In this document: in pieces, positions 24,947 through 35,978 of the stretch
Layout: every line of letters begins with the position of its first letter
Numbering within the stretch: position 1 is the stretch's first letter
NCBI GenBank assembly: GCA_013396915.1
Contig: VWZL01002558.1
Location: 249,021 to 313,020 of the forward strand
Length of the DNA stretch: 64,000 nt
Direction: 5' to 3'
DNA from: Stercorarius parasiticus
Taxonomy: Eukaryota > Chordata > Aves > Charadriiformes > Stercorariidae
Position numbers and translations under genes: made by a program
Notes under the pieces: generated by a model
What the model saw: only the letters and a program-made list of their open reading frames with translations
Told to the model about the DNA's origin: nothing
Databases searched by the model: none

Positions 24947-25464
24947 ATATCACAGAATTATAGAATGGTTTGGGTTGGAAGGGACCTTAAAGATCATCTA
25001 GTTCCAACCCCCCTGCCATGGGCAGGGACACCTCCCACTACACCAGGCTGCTCAGAGCCCCATCCAGCCTGGCCTTGAACACTTCCAGGGATGGGGCATC
25101 CACGACTTCCCTGGGCAACCTGTTGCAACAGGTTAGACAGACCAATGCCCCTGTCTCTCTCAGCTCCTGCAGCCTCTTGAGTCCCTTTGGGGTGAGGAGT
25201 AAGGACTGGTGTCATTTAAGAGGCAATGATTTGGCAATCCAGGTTCCAGTGCCTCACCACCCTCAGAGTAACGAATTTCTTCCTAATACCTAATCTAAAT
25301 CTCCCCTCCTTCATTTTAAAACCATTACCCCGTGTCCTGTCATTACACTCCCTGATAAAGGGTCCCTCCCCATCTTTCCTGCAGGCCCCCTTTAGGTACG
25401 GGAAGGCTGCTATAAGGTCTCCCCAGAGCCTTCTCTTCTCCAGGCTGAACAACCCCATATCACA
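24947..25464 (-). mobile_element. CR1 LINE, 5'-truncated, carrying a 118-bp extra segment (copy A)
   Basis: The plus strand begins with the reverse complement of the CR1 3' tail (TCACAGAATTATAGAATGG). The conserved 3' region follows (TTGGAAGGGACCTTAAAGATCATCTAG in pieces, then GGCCTTGAACACTTCCAGGGATGGGG), running to AGGCTGAACAACCCC near 25457. ATATCACA occurs at both ends (24947-24954 and 25457-25464), a possible 8-bp target-site duplication, although the left copy overlaps the tail repeat. Between GGGCAACCTGTT and GTTCCAGTGCCTCACC, which are adjacent in the usual CR1, lies an extra 118 bp. Low divergence suggests a fairly young insertion. Not coding: the reverse-transcriptase part is missing. 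Confidence 0.9.
25125..25242 (-). repeat. 118-bp module inserted within CR1 copy A
   Basis: This segment interrupts the CR1 3' region and is flanked by GTT on both sides (25122-25124 and 25243-25245). It has one mismatch (25162 region, GCTCC against GCCCC) to the segment at 55628-55745. The left junction forms the perfect 18-bp palindrome AACCTGTTGCAACAGGTT (25117-25134). The CR1 copy at 34747-35782 has no such segment at the equivalent place (about 34926). I do not recognise its origin: it has no tRNA-like head or transposon terminal repeat that I can see. A minus-strand start codon inside it opens a frame of about 70 codons into the CR1 3' region in both copies, probably fortuitous. Confidence 0.85.
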
Positions 25465-27118
25465 ACCTACTGTGATGCTGTGGCCTCAAAGTGCTTCCCT
25501 GTCAGAAAAAACAATCTTGCCATATTTTAGTTCAAGCATGAAGTTCACTAGGAAGAATGAATTCTCAGACTTTCTAAGAACAGAGAGCATGTGGCAGGAA
25601 TAAAAAACAAAAGGAAAGAAGAACAAACCAGTTTCTTATGTAATCCTTACTCATTTGCAGGCTGAGTATTTACACTTGCTTCCTCTCTCCCTGCATGTAT
25701 GAATGATGAATTTAACATGCACAAAAGCAAAGGCGATTGAGAGTACTCCATGTTGATGGCTGGTATTCATGTGCAGATGACAGCTGTTAGATATAGAGAT
25801 GATATTAATATTGCTTCACTTTTCCCAGCTCCAACTGCACTCACTCACCCTCCTTTGGCAGTACACAGGCTGCAGTTTATCAAATGGACCTCCACTCTCT
25901 GAAGGACAGCTCTGAATTTGCTGGGGTGTGAAGGGGTGCCAGAGGCATTTTCGTTTGACATCATTGTAAAACTATGATCCAATTTAGCTAAAGAGCTTTG
26001 AAAACTGTCTTTTTTCGCTCGTACCATGCAATGATTGCCCAGAGATGCCCCTTGTCCTGAGCAGGCTGTATCACGGGACCTTAGAGCAGTGGTTTGCCTA
26101 GCCCCAGCAGCTGATGTGACTCTGGACACGGGGACGGTGTACGAAGAGCAGTCCCATTGCTGTACCTGTTGCTAGTGTGCCGGCATCAAATGGGATGAAG
26201 AAGTAGCTACTGTTTAGTGGAGCTGGATGAGAGATTCATCTGTCTGGGAAGCAGAGGAACAAAGCCCAGGTATCAAGGAGCAGGCTTGGGACAGACTAGA
26301 AGAGAAAGGTGCTCAAGTGACTCTGCACCTATGAACATACACGTACTCCCATAAAAATCTAAAGCAAGCTCAAGGTACTGCAGTCTTATCCTTCCTCTCT
26401 TTTTAGCAAATACCCGTGAAACTCATTGGCATCCTTATATGCCTCTTTTCTGTCCAGCACCTGTCTCACAGAGGGATAACAGCCTACCTCTCCCAGGCAC
26501 CCCACTAGCTCCAGGGACGGAGGCTGGTGTAGGGATGTTGCGTCATTAACATGGTGCCAGAGGATGGAAATTCACTTACTCTCCTCTCCTTGCCTCTCCT
26601 CTCTAAAAAACCCACATACTGAAAAGAAATCAAATTAAAAGGAACATGAAGATTGAGAAAAATCAGTTACTCCAAATCAGCAAATACAGTTCTGAAGGCT
26701 GTTAAACCTTAGATCAGCCTGTTTCAGTGCATGCTTTGCAATGCTGTTCTCTCTTACATCACGACAAGGAATCTAGAACTGCCACCATAGCGTCAGAAAA
26801 GGGCTTAGTGGAGTGACAGTCATCTTTACATTCTTGCTGACAGTGAATCTTTGGATTCAGCCAGCTGAAATCCCCAAGTTCTGTAAAGGGAACCTTTCTT
26901 GTGCTTCAAACAAGGGAAAAAATGTCAGGCTGTTGTAGTTTCAGGCACAAAATTTTAACAGGGAGAACGGCATCAAATTTGTTTAAAATCCTGCTGACCT
27001 GGTCCTTAGTCCTTCCCAGGAAATAGAATACTATATAACCTTTTTTTCTCCCCCAAGAGGTTTAAAATTGTTCAGTTAACATTTTTAGCATGAATCTTTA
27101 ATTCCTTCCTGTTTCCAG
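25465..27118. other. Unique non-coding DNA, nothing recognised
   Basis: No further repeat or exon recognised between the CR1 copy and the candidate exon at 27119. The purine- and pyrimidine-rich patches near 26570-26610 are short. Confidence 0.45.
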
Positions 27119-27324
27119 CAAAGCAGGCAGAGTTAATGAAGTTGTCCATGTCCTGTGGAAAAATCTATCAGAGATTTAGTCTTGTTTCTGATATTGTCTG
27201 GAATTACAGCGAAGTCCAAGCGTGCTCAGAAAGCTCACAGCCCAGTGTGCTAAAGGCTATGAAGACACAGCAGAGACTGCCCCTTGCTAAGGAGTGCCCA
27301 TCTTCTCCACCTCATGAGCTGTGA
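27119..27324 (+). CDS. Candidate terminal exon on the plus strand, unknown product
   Basis: A strong acceptor, TTAATTCCTTCCTGTTTCCAG, ends at 27118. One frame stays open from the junction for about 67 codons, through the in-frame ATG at 27136, to TGA at 27322-27324. AATAAA follows at 27404-27409, at a plausible distance for a short 3' end. No domain or family similarity is recognised, the serine- and glutamine-rich tail is unremarkable, and no upstream partner exon is identified. It could equally be the last exon of a non-coding transcript or a chance combination. Confidence 0.22.
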
Positions 27325-28818
27325 CTTCCTTACTCACAAGATACTGTAAAAGGACTTCTAACATAAATAATGCATTGTCCTAAACTGAAATATAATCAGC
27401 AGAAATAAATTTGAATATTAATGCATGAGACATGTATGGTCATCCCTATTAGCTGTCTAGAGCTGTCCCATTTTGCTGAGATCTCACTGGCCCATACTTT
27501 CCCCTGCACCACAGAATAGGAGGACCATCAGGGATGTATTGCTGTGATCAAAGTAGTCTTAATCACAATACATACACACCACCTGGGGAGTTATGGAGGT
27601 GGAGAACATTGAATCTGGATGGTCTCCACCCCCACCGTCAGCCCCTGCACTGTTTACACCCACTTTCTGTCTACGATGAGATCCCTTACAGGCTGGGGGG
27701 AATTCACCCAGGTCACCATTGCTACAAAGGAAAGATCAAGCTCACTTTGTCTGATGATGGTTAAACAAATGCCGGATCCAACTGCGCTTATGTCACTGTC
27801 CTTACACCAAAGAAAAAACTATGCTGCTGAAAGGCAGATCCTCCTGGGAGCCTGACCTTCGTTTTTCAGAGGACGTATTATTCTAGTTGCAGACAGTCAG
27901 TCAAACATGACCTGTTTAGTTTGGTTGTGTGAAAAGCTAGCTTTATATAAAAGCTATGGATGAAATACAACACAAGAACTGAAAATAAAGATCCTGTTTT
28001 TAATATAGGTGTATGAACATCTCCTCCACAGACTTGCACAGCCTCAGCCTTGAGTGGAAAAATCACCGTGCCAGACATTTTGTGTAAACTGCCCAATCTG
28101 TTGCTCTCTTACATTCCTCACGTGGTCATAAAGCCTATTACCTCCCCAAGGCCATAATCGCGATGCTGCTGGACAGAATATCCTGAACAATGAAACAGAA
28201 ACCCTACAGTAAAAAACAAAGCTAAGGCTGGGGATTCATGACAATAAATCTGGGGCAAAATCATTCAACCTGTGGTTGTAATTATTCTTTGAAAAGGCGG
28301 CACAAAGAGCGATTCAGAGGAAAAGTCTTACACAGGTCTAGCACTGCTATTAAAAGACCCAAACAGTATTGGCCCTAAGAGATAAAAATATCTACTTGTG
28401 CAAAAAGCAGGTTTCCCTATCATTGTAGATTGATTATGCAAAAGCAGCTATCGCCACTGCTGGCTAAATGCAGAAATAATACTCAGCCCCTGAAAGAAAA
28501 GGAGTCACTTTGTTCAGTTTAGCGTGCTACTCGGAGAGATATTTTCTAATGATGTTGAATAAGCTGAAAACACAGATCTCACTTAATTTGTAGCTAGAGG
28601 TAAACCTAAGCTGGGGTTTACAGCCTGAGTCAATATTCTTCCTCTGTCTTTCTCAGTCTTCCTAAATCAGCAAAGACAGAGACTGTCAAGAACATATGGG
28701 ATGCCAACCAGGACATAATCAGCAAAACATTGGACATTCTGAGCATACAAGGCAGATGATCACTCAGAAAGATGTTGATGTCCTTATGCCTATTCATTTA
28801 TCTACTTGAATCAAAGGA

Positions 28819-28862
28819 ATGGAGGAGGAGGGGGAATGAGTATTAGGAAGGGGGGAGGGAGT
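28819..28862 (+). other. G-rich purine tract with G-quadruplex potential
   Basis: The run contains GGAGGAGGAGGGGG and GGAAGGGGGGAGGGAG, giving at least three tracts of three or more G within about 40 bases plus several GG pairs. This could form a G-quadruplex or a triplex-prone purine tract. No nearby promoter is visible. Confidence 0.35.
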
Positions 28863-30317
28863 CTAAGCGTGATTAACAATAGGTGCAAGACAGGAAGAAC
28901 TAGATTAAACTGATCCATATGCAAATGATCTGAGTCTGATTGCATCAAACCATGCACAGTTTAATGAGTATGGTAAGATGCCTTTATCTCTGCTTGGATG
29001 TGTTCCGAAAAGAAGGACTGCTCCAAGATAAAACACAGTTTAATAAGAAGGTTTTTCATTACGGGGTCGATCCGCATTTGCATTTCTCTCTCTGAGCCAC
29101 ACAGCTTTCCTCCACCTCCATTCCTTTTCAGGAGATTAGTCGGTAAGCACTTCTGTATTGTTGACACACACCTTAGGGCATTGCATACTTAACATGCGTG
29201 TGAGTTTTAGCCTGGTCCTTCCTGACCTGGATTAGACATTTCAAAATGAAGACTAAGTGGCACATCCTTATTTTTCTGCTTATCTACTGAGCACTCTTTG
29301 CCCTTCTGTTATTTAGAAGCTTTGTAAAATCTTTTCGGTATTCATACTCTGATACAGAGACAGAACTTAGCTTGGATACTTACAGTGTTGTGGGCCAGAC
29401 TCAGAACTGCATCACCGCTGCGAGATGGTGATAACTCCGGCTTCTGTGGAGCTAATCTGATTTTATGCTGCTGTAGCTGAGGTCTGTCCCCCTATTTCAA
29501 AACTGTATGTTGGTTGCTTCCAAGTGGCTGCCTTTGTACACTGAACAAGGTAGCTAGGCACTGCCTCAGCTTCGCTTGTCTAGGCTCTGCTTACTGTTAC
29601 AGGTGCAGGTGCAATAAAATAGAGGCAACCTTTTCCTCCTTGTGCGAGCAAGACAGTGGGAAATCTCCAAGGCTCTCAGGAAGATCATAGGAAAGACAGC
29701 TGACCAATGCACCGGCCTCTACTCAGACTCCAGCAGCCATGTGGTATAGTAAGCACTAATCTTTTCATCCAGCTATGATCAAAGCTGCGGTTAGCAAAAG
29801 CACTGAATCAGAGCAAGCTGGGAGTACTTTATTTTTACTCCAAGGCACAGCAAGTGGTGCAAGTTCCTCCATCTTCAAGAGATCTGACCTGACCGGCACA
29901 TTTTTTAGAGGCCGTCTGTGGATACCACGTTCTTCCTCACTCAGGGCAAAATTTTCCCATTTAAGTGCTGTGTTCTTCTCTGAAGCCTATGTGCATACTA
30001 ACATCTATATTCACACACCACATATTTACACAAATAATCATCTTGTTGCAGACAGAAAGTATTTCAATCTCAAAGCGCAGATGCTGAATATTAACTCTGC
30101 AACTAATAGAGGCAAATAAATACCAATGGCCATCCAAATGTCTTCATGAAGAAGAAATGCCTTTTCACAGCACCTACAATTTGTCTGTGCAACAAGGATC
30201 TGTTGAACTAGGCTGGGTAACAACCTGCCTTCTCCACCTCAGCTTCAACTGATCACCTTCATCCTTATATCATGAAGATGAGACATTTTAATTGAAACAA
30301 GGCACTTGAACAAAAAC

Positions 30318-30378
30318 ATTTCCATTGATTTCAATAGAAATAAGCACAGGCCTAAGTGCCTTGCAGATTGGGAATCCA
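30318..30378. repeat. Remnant of ancient sauropsid dispersed repeat
   Basis: TCCATTGATTTCAATAG followed by AAGCACAGGCCTAAGTGCCTT and CAGATTGGGAATCC follows the order of a common sauropsid repeat remembered as CCATTGACTTCAATGGGAGTTAGGCACCTAAATGCCTT...GATCTGGG. Very diverged and short. Confidence 0.4.
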
Positions 30379-31774
30379 AATCTGTTATTGCATATTCCAT
30401 CATTATTAACATGATTGCTTCTTTTCCATCACTGGGCTGCTTCATGTCTTTAGGAATTTCTGGTTTTATATTCCTTTGAATACAAAATATGCTTACATAA
30501 TATCTTCCAATTACTTTGATTTGAGTTTCACTTCTGTATCTTTTAGCTTTCTTGAATCTATGCTGAGGTGTCCGCAGCTTCTTTGCATTTCATCATTAAT
30601 TCTGGCTCAGCAGCTACAAAGTCCTTTCTTATCTCAGATTATAGTTTTTCCCCTGTATGTGCTCCTTTACTTGTGTGCTACTGCCACACAATCTTTCCTC
30701 ATAGACTGAGGGTCCCAAAACAGTAGAAGGCTGAAGCTTGCTAACCCAGTCATAAAACACAGTTTTGCCAGCAGTTGGAAGAGTCCTACTTCTGTCCTAG
30801 CTTACTGTTATTTATTATCATTTATGGCACCACAATGCCAAGGCTTCAGGAGCAGCCGGGGTAACAGAACAACTCAGGTACTGGTGGTAGGCAGCTTCTG
30901 TCCTCCTGCGCTTGCTGAGAGGGTGCACTCTCAGGGGCAGGTGTGAATGAGGTGGTTTGGAAGCAGGCACACACCTCCTTGCCTCTTGGCATGGTCTAGC
31001 ACTCAATAGGGATAGACACTAAAGAAATACAGGACAAGAAGGTGGTGTCTGTCCCAAAGAGTTTAGCCTTGAAGTAAAAGCTGACAGGTGAGAGATGCAA
31101 GGTGTTAATGGGGGAACGTTCATGGGGTTTAACTTTAGGGAGCTATTTTGCGTGCCAATGTAGTAAGTACAGCTGCATCGGCAGATCTTGCAGTCAGGCT
31201 CCTATGGGGGCAGTTCAGAGCCCTCCTGTTCATCCCTCAAAAGATCTTGTCTCTCTCTTCATGGATTAAACAGAGAAATCAGATTGCTAACATGGTGACT
31301 TAAGGTTGGATGCTTAAAATTAAGCAATGTGAATGCTGCCTTTCCTCCACTCCCACCTCTAGTGACGGTGGGCATGAGTCTTCAGGTTGCAGTGCCAAAG
31401 GGCTGCAAAGCTTCTGTTGAAGGGAAGCATTTTTAAGGTCAGTTTTGAAGACAGGGAAGAATGCAGCTTTGTGACTGACAGGGAGCATAAGCGAAATCAC
31501 AGATATAGGTGTTGAGAAGAGTGATGAGTGGCTGATGGAGGCTGGCACAACCACAGCTATCTGAGGCAGGGTATGGAGTGGCCATAAGAGGTTGAGCCTA
31601 CACCTCAGGCATAGTTCCAACACTCCTTTGATTAGGTGCCATCAGATGTCTCTTGGAGATTTCTGCTCTTCTGAGGCTTAATCTGGATTGGTATAAACAC
31701 ATGAGTTCACACCGGCATCCTTTCTCAGGTGTCTACTGGAAGTAACAAACTCATCATCTTGCAGTGAAGCACTT

Positions 31775-31830
31775 CGGGTGAAATTCTGACCCCTTTGTAA
31801 GCCCCTAGTTCACCTTTGGTTTCAGTATCA
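31775..31830. repeat. Remnant of ancient sauropsid dispersed repeat
   Basis: GGGTGAAATTCTGACCCC followed by a degraded stretch matches the start of the widespread 'GGTGAAATTCTGACCCCATTGAAGTCAATGG' motif of sauropsid old repeats. Only part survives. Confidence 0.35.
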
Positions 31831-32661
31831 TCAAGGTCCAATGATTCAGTTCTGAACATTTTCACCTAGATGGGCATCTCGGTTCCAGCGGTGGCCTGGC
31901 ATTTCCCTTCCCTCACAGGTGGGAAGGGAGAGTATGTCTGATTTCAGTCAGGTCTCCTGGCAGCTATTGTTGCAGTTTCAGTATTGTTTCAGGTTACATT
32001 TGCCCTTTATAAACAGAGGTACTGCCATTCACTATCACTCCAGAGCTGGCAGGAGTATTTAAAACCTTGGTAACTTTTTGAGTGCCAGTTGTGGAATAGG
32101 TCTGATGACTATGGTCTGGGATAAGTAAGGACTTCTTGGACTGTGCCCATGAATTAATGGTGGGAAGTAAAGCCATCACAAACATCAGCTGTTAATGCCA
32201 TCAGAGTTTCGCTTCTACTTTATATGTGTCATTTTATTATGACATATTAGTCCCACGTTGTCATTTGTACTTTTGCCCCTAGGATCAACACTGGAATCTG
32301 TACTGAAAGTTGAGAGTAGGTATTTATGTAGGCTTTGAGCCATACCTAAATGATGTTTGATCTCAATGCCATTATCACAGCATAGCTGTCTCTTTCTTCT
32401 TTCCAATTCTCTTTCATTCATAAGGCTGAAAGACCTTTTAATCTTTATGCAATTTCCTCTGCAGGGTCTAAATCACCTTGATATTTGGCAACATTGATTC
32501 TGTCTTTCCCTTCTTGATTGCTTATTCTTAGGGAGTTTCCTGAATAATAAAAATGATGTCCATATATACAAATGTGGTCACAAGGTCTCTTTTGGCACCT
32601 TTGCTCTATTTATCACATCTAATTTCTAGAGGATTTATACTAGTCCAAATGTGTACTTAGA

Positions 32662-32740
32662 GGCGCAGTCCAATTTCTGTTTAAGTCAATGGCACTTCTG
32701 TGATAGCTCTTAATGGTAGTGGGATTTAGCCCAAAGCCTG
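32662..32740. repeat. Remnant of ancient sauropsid dispersed repeat
   Basis: TTTAAGTCAATGGCACTTCTG, then TCTTAATGGTAGTGGGATTTAGCCC, matches the order AAGTCAATGGCAAAACTC...GACTTCAGTGGGATTTGGCCC of an old dispersed repeat. No longer assignable to an exact family by eye. Confidence 0.45.
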
Positions 32741-33045
32741 GTATATTTAAGTCAGTTTTAATCTGAAGGGCCTGTAATAAAACCAATGTCTTTGATCTTC
32801 TTTTCTGGCAGTGCAACTGAGTCAGAGACTTTAATTTTTATTTTTTAACCTCAGGTAAGTGCATGTTAGGTGGGTGACTGTGAGGACAGTCCTCTTCTGC
32901 ACAAGTTTTTCTTTACTTTTAGAATAATGTGTTGGACTTTGTACTAAGAAGGAAGTTATTGTCATAAGAGGCAAAACTGGGGATATGTTACGTAGAAACC
33001 TAACTATACAAATAATTATCTATTTCTATTAAGGCCCAGTAATCA

Positions 33046-33098
33046 TATGCATGTGTATATATATATGTATATGTGTATATGTATATGTATACACATAC
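33046..33098. repeat. (TATG)/(TA) microsatellite
   Basis: A run of ATGTGTATATATATATGTATATGTG-type units: interrupted TA and TATG repeats about 50 bases long, ending in ACACATAC. Likely length-polymorphic. Confidence 0.85.
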
Positions 33099-33158
33099 AG
33101 GGGCTGTATTAATGAATGCAATGATTTTCTTCTAAGAGGACAGTAAAGCAGGACTTAC

Positions 33159-33213
33159 CTTCTTCGTCCTTACTGGAGTCTTTTTTGGGCTGAGCCTTGA
33201 TGTCTTTTATAAT
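33159..33213 (-). CDS. Candidate lysine-rich internal exon, unknown protein
   Basis: On the minus strand the frame IIKDIKAQPKKDSSKDEE runs straight into a textbook donor (GAAG/GTAAGT, 33153-33159), leaving one base of the next codon (phase 1). An acceptor AG at CCCAG/ATTATA would give a 55-nt exon. The pyrimidine tract before it is poor, and two alternative AGs a few bases upstream (toward 33221) are possible. An in-frame stop lies further upstream, so any exon must start near here. The Lys/Asp/Glu/Ser-rich low-complexity peptide resembles linkers or charged repeats in muscle, synaptic or cytoskeletal proteins. I cannot name the gene. Best splice-donor evidence in the window, but still weak. 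Confidence 0.35.
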
Positions 33214-33229
33214 CTGGGCTTCTCAAATA

Positions 33230-34746
33230 GCAGTTGTGATTGATAGGACTTTTTCCTGACATGCTTGTGTATCCAGTAGGAAGCAAATGTAGATCACCAA
33301 AGAGTTACTGAGTGGTAACAACTTTCAGATGCTGCCAACATTGGCTTGATACAAACTGGTGAGCCAGAGGTGAGGGAATAACCTACTAACCATACTTTTG
33401 AGCCATATATTCCCCAGCAGTGACAAATTAACACAATTGCCAGAGAGATCATCTATTACAATCACAAATCAGGTGGCCAACAACATCAATGTTTTAATCT
33501 TAATCTGCCTTTTCTTCTCTCCTCATTTTCCCTTTCCCCTCTGCCCCTAACACATACAAACACAGAGACTTTCCCCTTTTATAAATACAATGGATGTTGT
33601 TGTCAGTTCGGATAAGAGCAAATGCCAGATAGGATGGCAATATTTTCAGTCCTGGCAAATGCAATCATAAGTTCAGTTTATTAATATTGCAACAGTTGAA
33701 CTAAATGAGATCACTTGGATAACAAAACATTTATCAACAAAACGCTGCCACCTACTGAAGTTTTGCAAACAGCCCAGATGATTGGATAAGATCACAAATT
33801 CACTCTGTCACAAGCTTATGGTCTTTGCTGAAATCGTTCTGAGGGAAAAAAAAAGCAAGAATGATAACCAGCAGAACAAGACAAGACATCTCTTTCATGC
33901 AGTCTGTTCAGCAAGCATCAGGGTAAATCCTGGAGAGCAACCTCCAAAGAGGAAAGGAACTTTGGCTCCTTGTGCTCAGTATGTCGTGGAGTTTTCAAGC
34001 ACAGTGGCTATGGAACTTTTCCTATCAACTGCTTCAGCTTGCAGCAGGCCATTATAAACTTCCAGTTTCCTCTTTGTGCTGATCTTCAAAGCTTCTATTC
34101 AGCCCACAGTAAACTGATATTAAAACTTGCAAGCTTTTTGGGTTGCATCACCCCAGGTTATAAAGGCTTTGTAAGTAAACATAAAAGAAGTCTGATTACA
34201 ACAAATCTTGTGCATTTTCTGTTACAAGATCTCAACCGATTTAAAATGTTCATTATTTTAAATGTTCAGTATAGCTCCACCAGGCACTCCCGTGAAACGA
34301 GGATAAGTCCTGCACGCCATACATAGGAAGAGCTTTACCGACCCATGCTTCATTGTTTTGCTGTGGATCAACAAATGATTAGATATGCGAGGTCTGACAA
34401 GGCTCTGGATAGGAATTGTTGTGCCCATTTGAAGCTGCACACAGCACTTCTGGAGTGCCACAACCTAAACTGGCTTTTAGGCAAGAACGTGGATCTCTTT
34501 GCCTAGTGTCTTGGGAGAACTACTTTGGGGGTTTAGCTGTTAGTTATTGGTAGAAGTATTTAAATGAAATGCAACCAAAATTATTCATGGTGCAACTATT
34601 TTTTTTACATATGAGTAGAAAGGAGTATTTATGTTAAACAAGAAAAGCAAACTCAAAGATTCAGGACAGCTAGTTTAGGAATGACAATCTCATTGCAATT
34701 ATTTCATGCAAAGTGTGACCCATCTTTTCCCTTGCAATACTATTAA
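33230..34746. other. Unique non-coding DNA, nothing recognised
   Basis: No repeat or exon recognised between the exon candidate and the CR1 copy at 34747. A plus frame of 118 codons (33970-34326) has no family motif and no splice support. Confidence 0.45.
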
Positions 34747-35782
34747 TAGAATAATAGAATCATAGAATAGTTTGGGTTGGAAGGCACCTTTAAAGGTCAC
34801 CTAGTCCAACCTCCCCAACAATGAGCAAAGACTTCTTCAACTAGATCAGGTTCCTCAGAGCCCCATCCAACCTGACCTTGAACGTTTCCAGGAATGGGGA
34901 ATCTACCATCTCTCTGGGAAACCTATTGCAGTGTTTCACCGCCCTCATTGTAAAAAATTTCTACTTATATCTAGTCTAAATCTTCCCTATTTTGGTTTAA
35001 AGCCATTACCCCCTGTGCTATCACAGCAGGCCCTGCTAAAAAGTTTGACCCCATCTTTCCTGTAGGCTCCCTTTAAGTACTAAAAGACTGCAATAAGGTC
35101 TCCCCGGAGCATTCTCTTCTCCAGGCTGAACAAACCCAACACTCCCAGCCTGTCCTCACAGGAGAGGTGCTTAGATCATTTTTGTGGCCCTACTCTGGAC
35201 CTGCTCCAACAGGTCCATGTGCTGAGGGCTCCAGAGCTGGACACAATACTCCAGGGGGGTTCTCACGAGAGCAGAGCAGAGGGGCAGAATCACCTCCCTC
35301 GACCTGCTGGCCACACTTTCTGGGCTGTGAGTGAACATTATTGGCTTATGTCCAGCTTTTCATCCAGCAGTACCCCCAAGTCCTTCTTGGCAGGGCTGCT
35401 CTCAATCCTTTCATCCCCCAGCCGGTATTGATACCGGGGGTTGCCCCAACCCAGGGGCAGGATCCTGAACTTGGCCTTGTTGAACCTCATGAGGTTCTCA
35501 CAGGCCCACTTCTTGAGCCTATCCAGGTCCCTCTGGATGGCATCCTATCCCTCAGGCGTGTCAACCACACCACTCAGTTTGGTGTCATCTGCAAACATGC
35601 TGAGGGTGCATTGATCTCACTGTCTATGTCATTGATGAAGATATTGAACAGTACTGGTCCCAGTATGGACCCCTGAGGAATATCACTTTTCACCGATCTC
35701 AATCTGCACATTGAGTCATCTACCACTACCCTCTGGATGCAACCATCCAACCAATTCTTCATCTGCCAAACAATCCACTCAG
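34747..35782 (-). mobile_element. CR1 LINE, 5'-truncated, with reverse-transcriptase remnant (copy C)
   Basis: This is the longest CR1 in the window, about 1 kb, inserted in minus orientation. It has the tail repeats AATAGAATCATAGAATAG, the conserved 3' region, then the 3' part of the second open frame. On the minus strand the reverse-transcriptase landmarks [19 protein letters not shown] and, frame-shifted, a CLQMTPN remnant of the FADDTKL catalytic region can be read at 35574-35762. Upstream (toward higher coordinates) the element stops at about 35782, so the rest of the polymerase and the endonuclease are lost. Compared with remembered CR1, about 35 bp seem deleted near 35320. Several stops and frameshifts make it inactive. 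It lacks the 118-bp module found in copies A and B. Confidence 0.92.
35574..35762 (-). pseudogene. Fragment of CR1 reverse transcriptase (dead)
   Basis: Short frame within the CR1 copy containing the fingers/palm sequence [16 protein letters not shown] and the QGSxLGPVLFxIFINDI block typical of CR1 polymerase. The YADD/FADD active site is destroyed by a frame change just after SACLQM. It lies in the normal CR1 order relative to the 3' tail. Relic only. Confidence 0.85.
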
Positions 35783-35924
35783 TTTCAGTTTCTTATTTGT
35801 AATAATCACAAAATTAATACTTACCCCGGAACATCCTTGGATGCTTAAATTATAGACAACTGACAGGATATGAAAAAGTGACTGCGTTTGAAGACTGGAT
35901 TACAGCAGAGCATTTGAACATGTG

Positions 35925-35978
35925 CATAACTTTAAGCATGGGAGTAATTCCATTGAAATAAACAGGACTACTCAAACA
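35925..35978. repeat. Remnant of ancient sauropsid dispersed repeat
   Basis: TTTAAGCATGGGAGTAATTCCATTGAAATAAACAGGACTACTCAAAC resembles the quasi-palindromic old repeat 'AAGCACATGAGTAGTCCCATTGACTTCAATGGGACTACTCACATG'. Both arms (GAGTAATTCC and GGACTACTC) are still visible around the centre CATTGAAATAAA. Confidence 0.5.

Larger units (their letters stand above)
27410..33045. other. Mostly unique non-coding DNA with small ancient repeat remnants
   Basis: No gene recognised. The block contains a G-rich purine run (28819-28862) and three remnants of old sauropsid repeats, listed separately. Frames of up to 114 codons (29775-30119 plus) have no family features. Confidence 0.45.

Noticed and set aside
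29132..29142. 11-nt segment between TTCCTTTTCAG and GTAAGC resembling a microexon
   Set aside because: Not a multiple of three, the donor is only moderate, and there is no partner exon. Such pairs are expected by chance in 64 kb.
35219..35676. Plus-strand frames of 70-111 codons within the CR1 copy
   Set aside because: They are antisense shadows of the CR1 polymerase and 3' region, not genes.
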